Assembly (NCBI GenBank): GCA_027625915.1
Contig: JANTQA010000012.1
Coordinates: 2,139,001-2,203,000 of the forward strand
Reading direction: 5' to 3'
DNA: 64,000 nucleotides
Source: Anaeramoeba flamelloides
Taxonomy: Eukaryota > Metamonada > Anaeramoebidae
Part shown: one piece after another, positions 1 to 10,199 of the stretch
How the letters are laid out: each line of letters opens with the position of its first letter
How positions within the stretch are numbered: position 1 is the first letter of the stretch
The notes under the pieces: generated by a model
Seen by the model: only the letters and a program-made list of their open reading frames with translations
Told to the model about the DNA's origin: nothing
The model's database searches: none
Position numbers and translations under genes: made by a program

Positions 1-3000
1 TCGGGAAGAACAAATAAAAAGAAAAGACAGTTCGCTTTTTTAAATTCAAATATTTCAAGCCTGAGGAAAAGTTATCCAAAAAAAAAAAACTCTTTTAATC
101 TTAATAGTAATAAGTTAAATACCAATAACATTATTGTTCAAGGCAATGATAGTAATTTGAATATTAACAATATAAATAATAACCTTAAAAATGAAGAGAG
201 CCACAACATCACTGGCAATGGAAATGGCAATTACAACAGCCACACGAACGGTGGCAATGGCAGCAATAATAATCTCGGTAACAGAAACAACGGCAGCGGC
301 AATAGCAATGAAAAGCTTTTATTGAACAATAACTTTTTAGGTTACAAAAATTTTCCAACACCATTGCTAAATAATAATCAATCAATGTTAAAAAGACAGC
401 AACAAAATCAGAATCAGCAACAAAAGCGAGAGTTTCAAAATCGATCGATACAAAAGGAAAATTTATTATACCAAACCAACAATTTATTAATCAAATATGA
501 AAATGATCCGTTTGATTTTGCTGAAAATATTGTGATTGGGCTCGACGACGAAGAGCAAGAGTCACAAAATTCAAAAGACATTTCACAAATTTTACCCAAA
601 TTTGGCAAATCCTTAGAAGATGATTACTATCCAAAAATCTGTATTATAGCTTTAGCCCGTGTATTAAATGATCCCAAAAAGACAACTTATTTGAAGGAAA
701 CCCTTGACGCACTAAAAATTATTATTTCAAATTTAGGTATCAACTGTGTCCCATTTTTACCAACAATTGTGCCCACATTTTTAAATATCTTTTATGGTTG
801 TGATTTAAAATTACAAAAGGTGCTCTTTCGGCAATTAAAAGACTTGGTCAAGATTGTGAGGCATAATATCAAGCCATATTTAAATGACATTTTAATTTTG
901 ATTGAACAATTTTGGGATCCAAGCCTGTATATCCAAATAATCTCATTAATTGAAATCTTATCAAAAACCTTTGAAAAAAATTTCCAATCAAAGTTGCCGT
1001 CATTAATTTATAAAATGATCGAAATTTTGCAATTCGATAATACCAAAAACAAAAAGGCGACACTAACCGTCCTGCATTGCTTTGAAGTTATTGGCATTCA
1101 GTTAGAAAACTATTTGCATTTAATTATTCCTATCTTAATTGAATTGTTAAGCATTAATCAGGATCTTGATTTGCAAATTATCCAAACCTTAACAAAGTTA
1201 TCGAAGCAAATAGACCTATCAGAATATTTAACAATTATTATTAGATCATTATTAGATTGTCTAAAGGTCAATAACGAGAAATTAAGAGAAAAAATTATTT
1301 CCTTGATTTGCTTGCTATTGGTACATTTTAATTCCAATTTCGAAATATTCTTGCCAGTAATTAAAAAATCGTTATTGAAATATAATATTAAAAATGAGCA
1401 TTTTGAAGAATTTTTGCAAAATTATTATCAAAATAATTCACAAACTTTTATTGATTCTGAAAAGTTTTTGGAATATGAATTTGATTTTAATGAAATTAAG
1501 GAAGACCCTCAAAATCAAATAGACAATTTAGAAAATATTAAAAAATTACAAATCTCCCAGGAAATCTTGCAATCAAATTGGAAAATAATTAATGAAAGTA
1601 CCCCTCTAAATCATAATTTTGATCATAATTTATTAAATGGGAATGATGGTGTTGATGAGAAAAATGAAAAGAATGTTGGAGATGAAAATAATAAAAAAAG
1701 AATAAATAATCAAAATAATAATAACGTTAATAATAATAATAATAATAATAATGGCAGCGGTGGAGGAAGTGGTAGTGGTAGTAGTGGTGGTACGAATAAT
1801 AATATCACTAATATAAATAATGAAGAAAAATGGAATATTTGGTTTCAAAAATTATGTTTAATTTTTTTCCAGGAATCCCCAAGCCCAGCATTAAGAAGTT
1901 GCAGTGCTTTGGCACATTTATATAATGAATTTGCAGAACAATTATTCAATATAGTGTTTTTAAGTTGTTGGAATGAATTAGATGAGAATTTTAAACAAGA
2001 TCTAATTTTTAATTTAGAAAATGCCTTAAATTCAAAAACAATACCTATAAAAATTTTGCAAAGACTATTGAATTTATGCGAGTTTATGGAACATGTCGAC
2101 CGTCCTTTGCCAATACCTTATAAAAAATTAGGCTTAATAGCAGAAAGGGGTCATAATTATGCTCAGGCTTTGCATTATTTGGAAATTGAATTTAAGCAAA
2201 ACCCTTCTGAAGATATCTTACTTTCATTGATTAGTATCAATAATCAAATTCAACAACCAAAATCTGCAATGGGGATTTTGACATATGCACAAAAATCTTT
2301 TAATATTGAATTGAAGGAAACTTGGTTTGAAGAATTGAAACGATGGGAAGAGGCCTTAGAAGCATATGAATTAAATGAAAAAAAATATTTAAATAATAAT
2401 CAGAATCATAATAGTAGTAAGAGTTGTTGTGGTAGTTTTAATAGTAGCAATGGTTGTAATGGTGGTGGTGGTGGTGGTAGTAGTAGTAGTAGTAAGAGCC
2501 AACAATTAAATAATAAAAAGAAAAAGAAAAGGAAAATGAAAATAATTGAAGAAAATGAAAAAAATAAAAAAACTTCTTTTAATTATCAATTAGGTAAAAT
2601 GAGATGTCTATTGGCTTTAGGTGAATGGGATAAATTAAACATTCTATGTAAAAATGTCTGGGAAATAGTTAATTCAAATCAAAAAATTCAAATGGCAGAA
2701 TATGCCGCAAAGGCGTCGTGGAATTTAGGTAATTGGAAATTGATGTCAAAGTATGTTTCTGTAATGCTAGATAACAATATTGAAGGCTGCTTTTTAAAGG
2801 CGGTATTAAATGTTCATCAAGAAAAATATAATCAAGCCCTGCAAGAAATAGAGCAGACTAGAAAGTTATTAGGTGAACAAACTTTGAATTTAATTAATGA
2901 ATCTTATTCCAGAGCCTACACAGACTTTGTAGGCTATCAACAATTAATCGAATTAGAAGAAGTTATTGAATATAAGAAATTGAAAGGAATAAATCCGAAA

Positions 3001-6000
3001 AGACAAAAAACGATAAAAAAAAGTTGGATAAAAAGATTATTAAATGTTCAACAGGATTTAACAGTTTGGCAAGACATTTTATCAATACATTCCATAGTTA
3101 TCCCTCCTAAGAATTATATTGATATTTGGCTAAGATTTAGTAAAATAGCTAGAATTTCTGGTAATAAGAAATTATCAGAGAAATTTATTTTCCATTTATT
3201 GAAAAATACAAACAGTGGTAACAGTCGTAGCATTAGTAGTGGCCCAAAGAAAGTTTTAAATAAAATTAATACGAATTTTAAAAATTTTAATGTAAATAAT
3301 AATAATAATGATTTAAGTAAAATACTTCAAAATGGTAATAATAATAATAATAATAATATAGCTGAAATTAAAATTGATGAAAATACAAATAAAAACTTGA
3401 GATTTAAAAAAGAATTTGAGCAAGATTCAAAAATTAATTTTAAAACTTCAAATCCAAAGGTAATTTATGCCTATTTAAAACATTTATGGAAAATGGAAGA
3501 AAATGAAAAGGCAATTTATGGTTTGAAAGCTGCCATCAAAGCAATGCCTATTAATTCTATTAATAATAGAAGCAATGTAAATGAGTTTGATAATAATGAT
3601 TCTGAAATGGATAATAACGATGACTATGATGATGACGACGACGACGATGATGATGATGATGATGATGACAGTGATGATGATTATGACGACGACGACGACG
3701 ACACTGATGATGATGATGATGAAGACAGTGATGATGACGATGACGATGATGACAGTGATGATGAATATTCTGATGATGAAAAAGATAATTTCACAATAAT
3801 GAATAAAAATCGAAGAAAAAATAATCATAAATTATGGACTTCAGGGTTACAGGCAAGATTTCATTTAAAATTGGGAGAATGGAATCTAGCAATTCAGCAT
3901 AAATTAAGTCATAAAATGTTAAAGGGGATATTAAATTCGTTTTACACTGCTACAAAATATGATAATAAATGGTATAAGGCGTGGCATAGCTGGGCATTAA
4001 TGAATTTTTTAACTGTGAATAATTTAGAAAAGGAATTTGGTATTATTTCAAATAAAAAAAAAAACTATTTAAGCTCAGCTATTAAAGGGTTTTTTAAATC
4101 CATTTCGTTAAGCCCCCCGGGTAAATCGATTCAGGATACCTTAAGATTACTAACACTGTGGTTTAGATATGGGACGCACATTGAGGTAACGAATGCCCTG
4201 ACTGAAGAATTTAAAACCATTTCGATCAATACCTGGCTAAGAGTCATTCCGCAGCTGATTGCAAGGATCCATACAACGATCATCCCGGTTAGGAAATTGC
4301 TGCATGTTTTATTAGACGAAATTGGTAAAATACACCCGCAGGCATTAATTTATCCATTGACGGTGGCAGTGCAATCACAGTCAGACCGCCATCAAAGAAA
4401 GTACATTAAGGATTGTAAGGAGTGCAATGGCAACGGCTGTGGTGAATGTATCATCAACAATAAAAACAATAATAAAATGAAAAATAAGACAACAACGCAA
4501 GAAAGCGAGGCCGAAAAGATTTTAACCAAAATGAAAATCCATTCGTCAATTTTGGTTGAAGAAGCAGAATTGGTTAGTCAGGAGTTGATCAGGGTCGCCA
4601 TTTTACTCAAGGAAAAGTGGCATGAGGCCTTAGATGATTGCCTGAGGATCTTTTTTGGTGAAAAGGATTCGCAAGCAATGCTTGCCATTTTGAAGCCCTT
4701 GCATGACGATTTGCAAAATGGGCCCAAAACGAAAAATGAAAAAATCTTTTTCCAAAATTATGGCAAAAAGCTAAACGAAGCATGGAATTATTGTATTCAG
4801 TTTCTGAAAAGTAAGAATAAAAAAAAGTTAGAACGGGCATGGTCCATTTACTACCCCCTATTTAAAAAAATGGGGCATGAAATTCCACAAATAACCCATT
4901 TGGATTTAGACAAGGTGAGCCCCAAATTGGATCAGGCAAATAATTTTGAGTTGGCGCTGCCCGGCACGTATGTGGCGAACAAAAAGATTGTAAGGATCTC
5001 GAAATTTTCCAAAAGATTTGAAATTATCCCCTCCAAGCAAAGGCCCAGAAAGGTCAAAATTCCAGGCAACAATGGCCTCGTTTATCAATTCCTGTTGAAG
5101 GGGCACGAGGACATACGGCAGGACGAAAGGGTGATGCAGCTGTTTGGCCTGGTGAACACCCTGCTACTAAACTCGCCCCTGACCAACAAAAGTAACCAGA
5201 GCATCCAGAGATACCCCGTGGTTCCGCTGTCGCCAAATAATGGATTAATTGGCTGGGTCCCGAATTCGGATACTCTGCACGATCTGATCTTGCAATACAG
5301 GAAGTCCAGGAAAATAAGGCCCAATTTGGAGCACAAAATCATGCTCGATGAATCCAAGAACTTGGAAAGGCTCACCAAAATGCAAAAATTGGAACTCTTT
5401 CTCCACACTTTGAAGAAAACCGACGGGCAAGATCTGGAAAGAATTCTGTGGCTCAAATCCTCAAATTCGGAATCATGGCTAGATAGAAGGACCAATTATA
5501 CCACCAGCCTGGCGGTGATGTCAATGGTCGGCTACATCCTCGGCTTGGGCGACAGACATCCGAGCAACCTGATGATGAATCGGATTTCTGGAAAGATTCT
5601 GCATATCGACTTTGGCGATTGCTTCGAGGTGGCCATCCACAGAGAAAAATTCCCAGAGACGATCCCCTTCAGGCTGACAAGAATGCTGATCAAGGCAATG
5701 GAGGTCTCCGGCACGGAGGGCAACTTCAGATACACCTGTAAAAATGTGATGAAGCTGCTCAGAGAAAACAAGGATTCGGTGATGGCAATGCTAGAGGCAT
5801 TCGTGTACGACCCCCTCATCAATTGGAGGCTGCAGCAAGACGAGATGGAATTCATGACATCAAAGCCCACAAACAAAAAACGGGCAAGAAGGAAAAGCAT
5901 TTCCAGGGTGTCAAAGCCCAATAAAAATAAAAATGGCGAGGTCATTTCCTGGAATATTGAAGAAACCATAACAACATTTGATGAGTCGATCGTCACAGAA

Positions 6001-6177
6001 GATATAAATAGAAAGGCGTTAAGGGTAATCAAAAGAATAAATAACAAATTGACAGGCAGAGATTTCGACCCCAAAGAAACTTTAAATGTTTCCATACAGG
6101 TTTTGAGATTGATAGAACAGGCTACTTCAAATGAAAATTTGTCTCAATGCTATATCGGTTGGTGTCCTTTTTGGTAA
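1..6177 (+). CDS. tor: Target of rapamycin (TOR) serine/threonine kinase, 5'-truncated by window edge
   Basis: Catalytic subunit of the TOR complexes that couple nutrients to growth. The frame is open from base 1, with no stop before base 157 and no ATG before 385, so the true start lies upstream. Residues are counted from the TTG at 157. Order: low-complexity Asn/Gly/Ser head; HEAT-type helices about 120-450; Asn and Gly/Ser linker about 515-550; FAT helices about 570-1440 broken by Gly/Ser, Asn and Asp tracts; FRB about 1465-1572 ('HEALDDC..FFGE', 'AWSIYYPLF'); kinase about 1600-1900 with HEDIRQDERV near 1650, catalytic GLGDRHPSN near 1796 and HIDFGD near 1816; FATC ending QCYIGWCPFW, the universal TOR terminus. 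No intron is seen in 6.2 kb. The kinase half is far richer in G+C than the head. The residue matching mTOR Ser2035 is Leu1496. Identity is secure; only the N-terminus is missing. Confidence 0.98.
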   Translation, partial: SGRTNKKKRQFAFLNSNISSLRKSYPKKKNSFNLNSNKLNTNNIIVQGNDSNLNINNINNNLKNEESHNITGNGNGNYNSHTNGGNGSNNNLGNRNNGSGNSNEKLLLNNNFLGYKNFPTPLLNNNQSMLKRQQQNQNQQQKREFQNRSIQKENLLYQTNNLLIKYENDPFDFAENIVIGLDDEEQESQNSKDISQILPKFGKSLEDDYYPKICIIALARVLNDPKKTTYLKETLDALKIIISNLGINCVPFLPTIVPTFLNIFYGCDLKLQKVLFRQLKDLVKIVRHNIKPYLNDILILIEQFWDPSLYIQIISLIEILSKTFEKNFQSKLPSLIYKMIEILQFDNTKNKKATLTVLHCFEVIGIQLENYLHLIIPILIELLSINQDLDLQIIQTLTKLSKQIDLSEYLTIIIRSLLDCLKVNNEKLREKIISLICLLLVHFNSNFEIFLPVIKKSLLKYNIKNEHFEEFLQNYYQNNSQTFIDSEKFLEYEFDFNEIKEDPQNQIDNLENIKKLQISQEILQSNWKIINESTPLNHNFDHNLLNGNDGVDEKNEKNVGDENNKKRINNQNNNNVNNNNNNNNGSGGGSGSGSSGGTNNNITNINNEEKWNIWFQKLCLIFFQESPSPALRSCSALAHLYNEFAEQLFNIVFLSCWNELDENFKQDLIFNLENALNSKTIPIKILQRLLNLCEFMEHVDRPLPIPYKKLGLIAERGHNYAQALHYLEIEFKQNPSEDILLSLISINNQIQQPKSAMGILTYAQKSFNIELKETWFEELKRWEEALEAYELNEKKYLNNNQNHNSSKSCCGSFNSSNGCNGGGGGGSSSSSKSQQLNNKKKKKRKMKIIEENEKNKKTSFNYQLGKMRCLLALGEWDKLNILCKNVWEIVNSNQKIQMAEYAAKASWNLGNWKLMSKYVSVMLDNNIEGCFLKAVLNVHQEKYNQALQEIEQTRKLLGEQTLNLINESYSRAYTDFVGYQQLIELEEVIEYKKLKGINPKRQKTIKKSWIKRLLNVQQDLTVWQDILSIHSIVIPPKNYIDIWLRFSKIARISGNKKLSEKFIFHLLKNTNSGNSRSISSGPKKVLNKINTNFKNFNVNNNNNDLSKILQNGNNNNNNNIAEIKIDENTNKNLRFKKEFEQDSKINFKTSNPKVIYAYLKHLWKMEENEKAIYGLKAAIKAMPINSINNRSNVNEFDNNDSEMDNNDDYDDDDDDDDDDDDDDSDDDYDDDDDDTDDDDDEDSDDDDDDDDSDDEYSDDEKDNFTIMNKNRRKNNHKLWTSGLQARFHLKLGEWNLAIQHKLSHKMLKGILNSFYTATKYDNKWYKAWHSWALMNFLTVNNLEKEFGIISNKKKNYLSSAIKGFFKSISLSPPGKSIQDTLRLLTLWFRYGTHIEVTNALTEEFKTISINTWLRVIPQLIARIHTTIIPVRKLLHVLLDEIGKIHPQALIYPLTVAVQSQSDRHQRKYIKDCKECNGNGCGECIINNKNNNKMKNKTTTQESEAEKILTKMKIHSSILVEEAELVSQELIRVAILLKEKWHEALDDCLRIFFGEKDSQAMLAILKPLHDDLQNGPKTKNEKIFFQNYGKKLNEAWNYCIQFLKSKNKKKLERAWSIYYPLFKKMGHEIPQITHLDLDKVSPKLDQANNFELALPGTYVANKKIVRISKFSKRFEIIPSKQRPRKVKIPGNNGLVYQFLLKGHEDIRQDERVMQLFGLVNTLLLNSPLTNKSNQSIQRYPVVPLSPNNGLIGWVPNSDTLHDLILQYRKSRKIRPNLEHKIMLDESKNLERLTKMQKLELFLHTLKKTDGQDLERILWLKSSNSESWLDRRTNYTTSLAVMSMVGYILGLGDRHPSNLMMNRISGKILHIDFGDCFEVAIHREKFPETIPFRLTRMLIKAMEVSGTEGNFRYTCKNVMKLLRENKDSVMAMLEAFVYDPLINWRLQQDEMEFMTSKPTNKKRARRKSISRVSKPNKNKNGEVISWNIEETITTFDESIVTEDINRKALRVIKRINNKLTGRDFDPKETLNVSIQVLRLIEQATSNENLSQCYIGWCPFW
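3589..3786 (+). repeat. GAT/GAC-repeat coding an Asp-rich tract inside TOR
   Basis: About 65 codons, almost all GAT or GAC with occasional Ser, Tyr and Glu, interrupt the FAT helices of TOR (about residues 1145-1210). Both Asp codons are mixed, so the tract is not a pure recent triplet expansion and may be kept at the protein level. Antisense reading gives a false Ile/Val-rich frame. Confidence 0.9.
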
Positions 6178-7675
6178 ATAATATTATTAGATTTTTTTTT
6201 GTTGGTTTGCTTTGTTTGTTGCCTTTATTGGTTTTTTTTTATTATATTATTTTCATCTTCCTTTTGTTTTTCTTTTTGTTGTTTTTTTTAGAAATTATTA
6301 TAGAAGCCAAGAAAAGAAAAATAATAAAACATTAATTATTAAAAATTAGAATAAATTTTAATATATATTTTATTTATTTATAATAATAATCTTTTAACCT
6401 TAAAATTTTGTTATTTGTGAATTTTCATTATTTTTGTTTTTTTTTTTTATTGTTATTATTCCAATATTTAGTCCTTTAATTCTTTAACTTCATATAGATT
6501 TTAAATAAACCCCAATTCAAAATTTTTAACACACCAAAATTTGATTTTTTGAAAAAAAAAAAAAATTTAATCAATTCACAGGAGAAAGGTCAAATTAGAA
6601 CTATTCACTAATTGAAATACTATCAATTCTTTATATATTACAATACTCACAAAATCAATAATACATAATTATCAATAATAATAAATTATCTGGGTGTTAA
6701 AGATTGTGGAGAGAGCTAACAAAAAAATGCACATTGCTAAATTTGTTCAAATTCTATTAGGACTATTAATAAATCAAAGATTAGAGACTACCAATTAATT
6801 TTATTTGAGTTCTTCTATTTTTAAAAACTCAACTTTAGCATAATACCAATCACAAAAAAAAAATTGATTGATCGAACTAAACAAGTTAGGTAATTCAAAA
6901 AATGAAATGAAAACAAAAAACTAAATAGATGAAAAAATGATTTTTATCTTTTTCAAAAATTTTAATTATTTCAGATTTGAATGAAATTGTTTTATTTTTA
7001 TTGTTTGGGGGGGGGGGGGGTTTAGCTGTGTGGAAAATTTTGAATTATAGTTTATTTTAATAACATGATTTGAAAGGGTTTTCATTATTGTTTCAATTGT
7101 TTTCGCTTTCTTGGATTGATTTTTTGGATAATTATTCAAATTAAAGTTCTAATTATAGACTAAATAAAGGAATTAAAGTTTATTTTTCTCTATATTTAAT
7201 ATTTATTGAAATTTTAACCACAAAATATATTATAAACTTTCACAATATTAACTTCTTTCTTTATTACATTTAATCTCAAAAATTACACCATAGTTTGATT
7301 GGTGTTAATAATAAATCAATATATCGAATTTTGAATTTTTAGGATAATAGAAAATCTCCAAAATAAAAAATCAAAAAAATAAAAATCACATAAAAAATAT
7401 GAAAAAATATATCATTTTTATTGTTTTTTTAGAGTTCAAAATAAAATATCAATATATAATTGATTTATCTTTGAACTATTTTAACTTTTTGATATAATTA
7501 AAATCCATGATTAAAAACTAAAATAACAAAACAAATGTATCAAATCATATTGATATCATTTCAAATCTTGAATTTTAAACATTGAGAAAAACTAGGTTAT
7601 TCTGATGTATTTTTGAGACATGCGTGTATGTACATATGTATAGTATACTGTAAAAAAAAATATTACTAAAATGGA
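6178..7675. other. Convergent 3' intergenic region TOR / deoxynucleoside kinase
   Basis: No gene is visible. T-rich DNA directly after the TOR stop probably serves the 3' ends. A reverse-oriented R1 dispersed repeat fills about 6500-7060, and a run of 14 G (7007-7020) sits inside that copy where the others read ordinary AT-rich sequence. Confidence 0.7.
6500..7060 (-). repeat. Dispersed repeat R1, copy 1
   Basis: On the minus strand it matches the copies at about 38320-38850 and 60400-60955 through shared blocks such as 'TTTCATTCAAATT', 'TAGAAGAACTCA', 'TTTGCCCATC', 'GTATTTCTTC' and 'TTTGATTTGGAGTTTA'-like ends. It holds no coding sequence, and no clear terminal inverted repeats were seen, so its class is unknown. 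Confidence 0.7.
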
Positions 7676-8927
7676 TTAATTGAATTCTGAAATGGTTAGT
7701 TTCCTTGGTTTTTTGTGTGAAGAGTGGTTATTGATTTGGTTATTGATTTTCAAAGTTGGAGTATTTGGTTTTCTTTTCATTGGCTGCATGGGTTTTTTTT
7801 TCTCTAGTTTTGCAAAATTCTTCCAATTTGAGTTTAATCTTGTTTCGATCGTTTTCTTGAAGCTATTTTCCTCGGTTTCATTATCAGAGGTTTCATCAAT
7901 TTCACTTGAGGGGATTGTTGTTGATTTTTCTTTCATTACATCTTCCTCTTGATCAGTAACTAGAAAATGAGATAATTTTTGTTGTTTTTTTAATCTCATG
8001 ATCGATCTTAAGTGTTCTTTGTTGGTTCTCAAATTTTTGTAATTTTGGTAGTTGGGGAAATTAAAAATATTTCCGAGTTTGCCTGTAACTTTTTTCCAAT
8101 AATTGGACAGTTCTTCGGGATCAAATAAGAAAATGTTATCAAATTTTTTACTGGTTTTTGTTCGTGTTTTTAAATTGGGGCATATTTGGAAGATGATTTG
8201 ATTCAAAACTTCACTTGCATATCCGAAATTGTTCCAATTGATCCTTACAACTTGTGTTTTAGATTCTGTCAATTCGATGTTTAGCATTTCATAGCATTTA
8301 TTTAAACCAGACAAATATTCTAATGGGATTGTTGACTCACATTGCCTTCCTCTTAATTTATGAATCCGATCATAGCATATTTCTGGTTTTACAGATAAGT
8401 AGAGACAGATTTGTGGATATGGAATACTATTCAACATTTCTTTTCGGATTTCTGAATATAATTTATAACCTATTAATTGTTTTAGTTTTTTGGGAGTAGT
8501 TAGGAGATATTTTCAAGGAAGTTTTTATTTAGTTTAAAAAAGTTTTTAGGAAGACAAGAAAAACAATTTAAAAATTGGAGTAAAAAAAAAATCATTATAA
8601 ACAAGTACCTTCTTCATCAATGTTCTTATCGTCATAATTTTTTTTTGCAAATACCCAGTCAGAGTAAATTGATCGATCAAGAATTACACCTTTAATTTTG
8701 CCAGACTCTAATTTTTTAAGACAATGTAAATATGTCATGAACCTTTGTTTTAATAGGTACAGTTGCATTGGTAGTCCCCATTTTTTGGGATCAGCATAGT
8801 ATAATTCTAAATATGGATTTTTTGCTGTTGGTTCAAAGAATACTTCATAATCTAAGAGTCTTCCAAGTTCACGGCATAGTGTTGTTTTTCCTGCGGAAAT
8901 GTTTCCTTCGATAATGATTAATGACAT
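7676..8927 (-). CDS. Deoxynucleoside kinase (dCK/dGK/TK2-like), two exons
   Basis: Salvage kinase that transfers phosphate from ATP to a deoxynucleoside. Exon 1 is 8609-8927 and exon 2 is 7676-8469; the intron (8470-8608) starts GTACTT and ends AATAG, interrupting a Gly codon at residue 107. Joined length is 370 aa. Visible motifs: P-loop GNISAGKTT (residues 8-16), the FEP that follows the second strand, DRSIYSD (84-90; the DRS motif of this family) and the lid RGRQCE (146-151) followed by IPLEYL. Family members usually have 210-270 residues. Here about 120 extra residues follow the fold, rich in Lys, Asn, Ser and Glu, with Lys/Arg clusters near the end that could act as a nuclear signal (inference). 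Base specificity cannot be read from the sequence. The gene converges on TOR. Confidence 0.9.
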
Positions 8928-10199
8928 TTTATAATAATTTAGTTTTGTTTAAAATTGTTGTTTTAAAAAAAAATGCTCAAAAATATTCAAAAAATGCTCT
9001 TTTTTTGTTTTCAACTAATCCGTTACTTGAAAAAAAGTTAAAGTTGATCAATAGTGTCTAATCTCTTAAATCTGTTGTTGAAAAGAGTCAAAACTTTAAA
9101 AAATTTTAAAAGTTTCACGTTAATTTTTTTACAAAAAATTTTTATGAAATTCAAGAAAAAAGATAAATCATCGACAATCAGACTCATGTTGTGTTGAAAG
9201 GACGTTGTAGTGATAATAAAAAATGTTAGCTATTTTTATAATTTCGATAGTTATTGATTTTGTATTTCTTGAGAATTTTGCTATTGATGAAGGAAAGACA
9301 AGTGTATAAACCAGGAAGCAAATAAGTGTTGTGTTTATGGAAAAAAATTGAAACACAGTTTTTTATAATTGGATACCAAACAGAAAACCTAAACAAAAAT
9401 TTAATCACAATAAGAATCAAATTAACTTTTGAGGTTAACTCACACTTTTTTGTGATAATTCAAACAAACAAAAAAATTTATTTCCCCTTTTTTAATATCA
9501 AAATACAAGAAATTGATTCGTTATTTTATCAAAATCATTTAAAAATTATTTAAATAGACCGTTATCTAAATGATACATGCAGAAGAAAAGTTTATCCTTA
9601 TTTTAAAATAAAAATCAGTTTTTTTTTTTTGAGAGAAGACCGAAACACTAACTGATCAAATAAATTGAGAATTAACCCACTTTAAATCTGGTTTTGGTTC
9701 CCTAAAGTTTCTTTATTAAAAAAAGAGATTCTAAAAATAAAGGATCAAATTTGAAAATTTATCTTAAAAAATAAAGTTACTTTTTGTGAATCAATTAAGA
9801 ACATCAGAAAAACAAAAAATGGATTATATTTTGTTAAACAAATTATGGGCTTTGGGTAGGAATTATATTGATCACCAAAAAATAAATAGCTAATCTAATC
9901 AAAATTTCATTTCTAAAAGGTAGTATTAGAAAAACTACTCAAATGTTGAGTCCTCCATTTTAGCCTTTAATTATCTTATTTTTCTTATATTAATTGATAC
10001 ATACTTTTCATTTTTCAGAAAGGTTTTTGAAGAAAAATCAAATTTAACTTTTTTTCTTTTCTCATTTTTTTTTACAATGACCATTTTGAATATATCTCGT
10101 AACAATACGAGTTTTTTTTGTTGGAAAATAAATAAAACTAGTTAATGGACGATTTTTTATATTATTTGCAATTATTTAAATCTGTTTTGTATTTCCAAG
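8928..10199. other. Gene-poor region upstream of the kinase
   Basis: Short open stretches on both strands around 9170-9420 have mixed composition. One on the plus strand begins with an ATG at 9223 and could be a first exon for the split gene that follows, but no clean donor/acceptor pair was established. The rest is A/T runs. A small hairpin (CTCGTA/TACGAG) followed by T's lies at about 10098-10118. Confidence 0.4.

Noticed and set aside
3484-3828. 114-codon minus-strand frame rich in Ile and Val
   Set aside because: It is the complement of the GAT/GAC Asp tract of TOR.
4607-6095. Several minus-strand frames opposite the TOR FRB and kinase region (up to 187 codons)
   Set aside because: They are by-products of the conserved sense coding sequence; no family resemblance in the antisense proteins.
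7680-7952. 90-codon plus-strand frame opposite the deoxynucleoside kinase tail
   Set aside because: Shadow of the Lys/Asn/Ser-rich C-terminal extension; Phe/Leu/Ser composition typical of antisense.
9168-9420. Two overlapping minus-strand frames of about 60 codons
   Set aside because: Two frames compete with each other and with an open plus-strand stretch; no splice or homology support for any of them.
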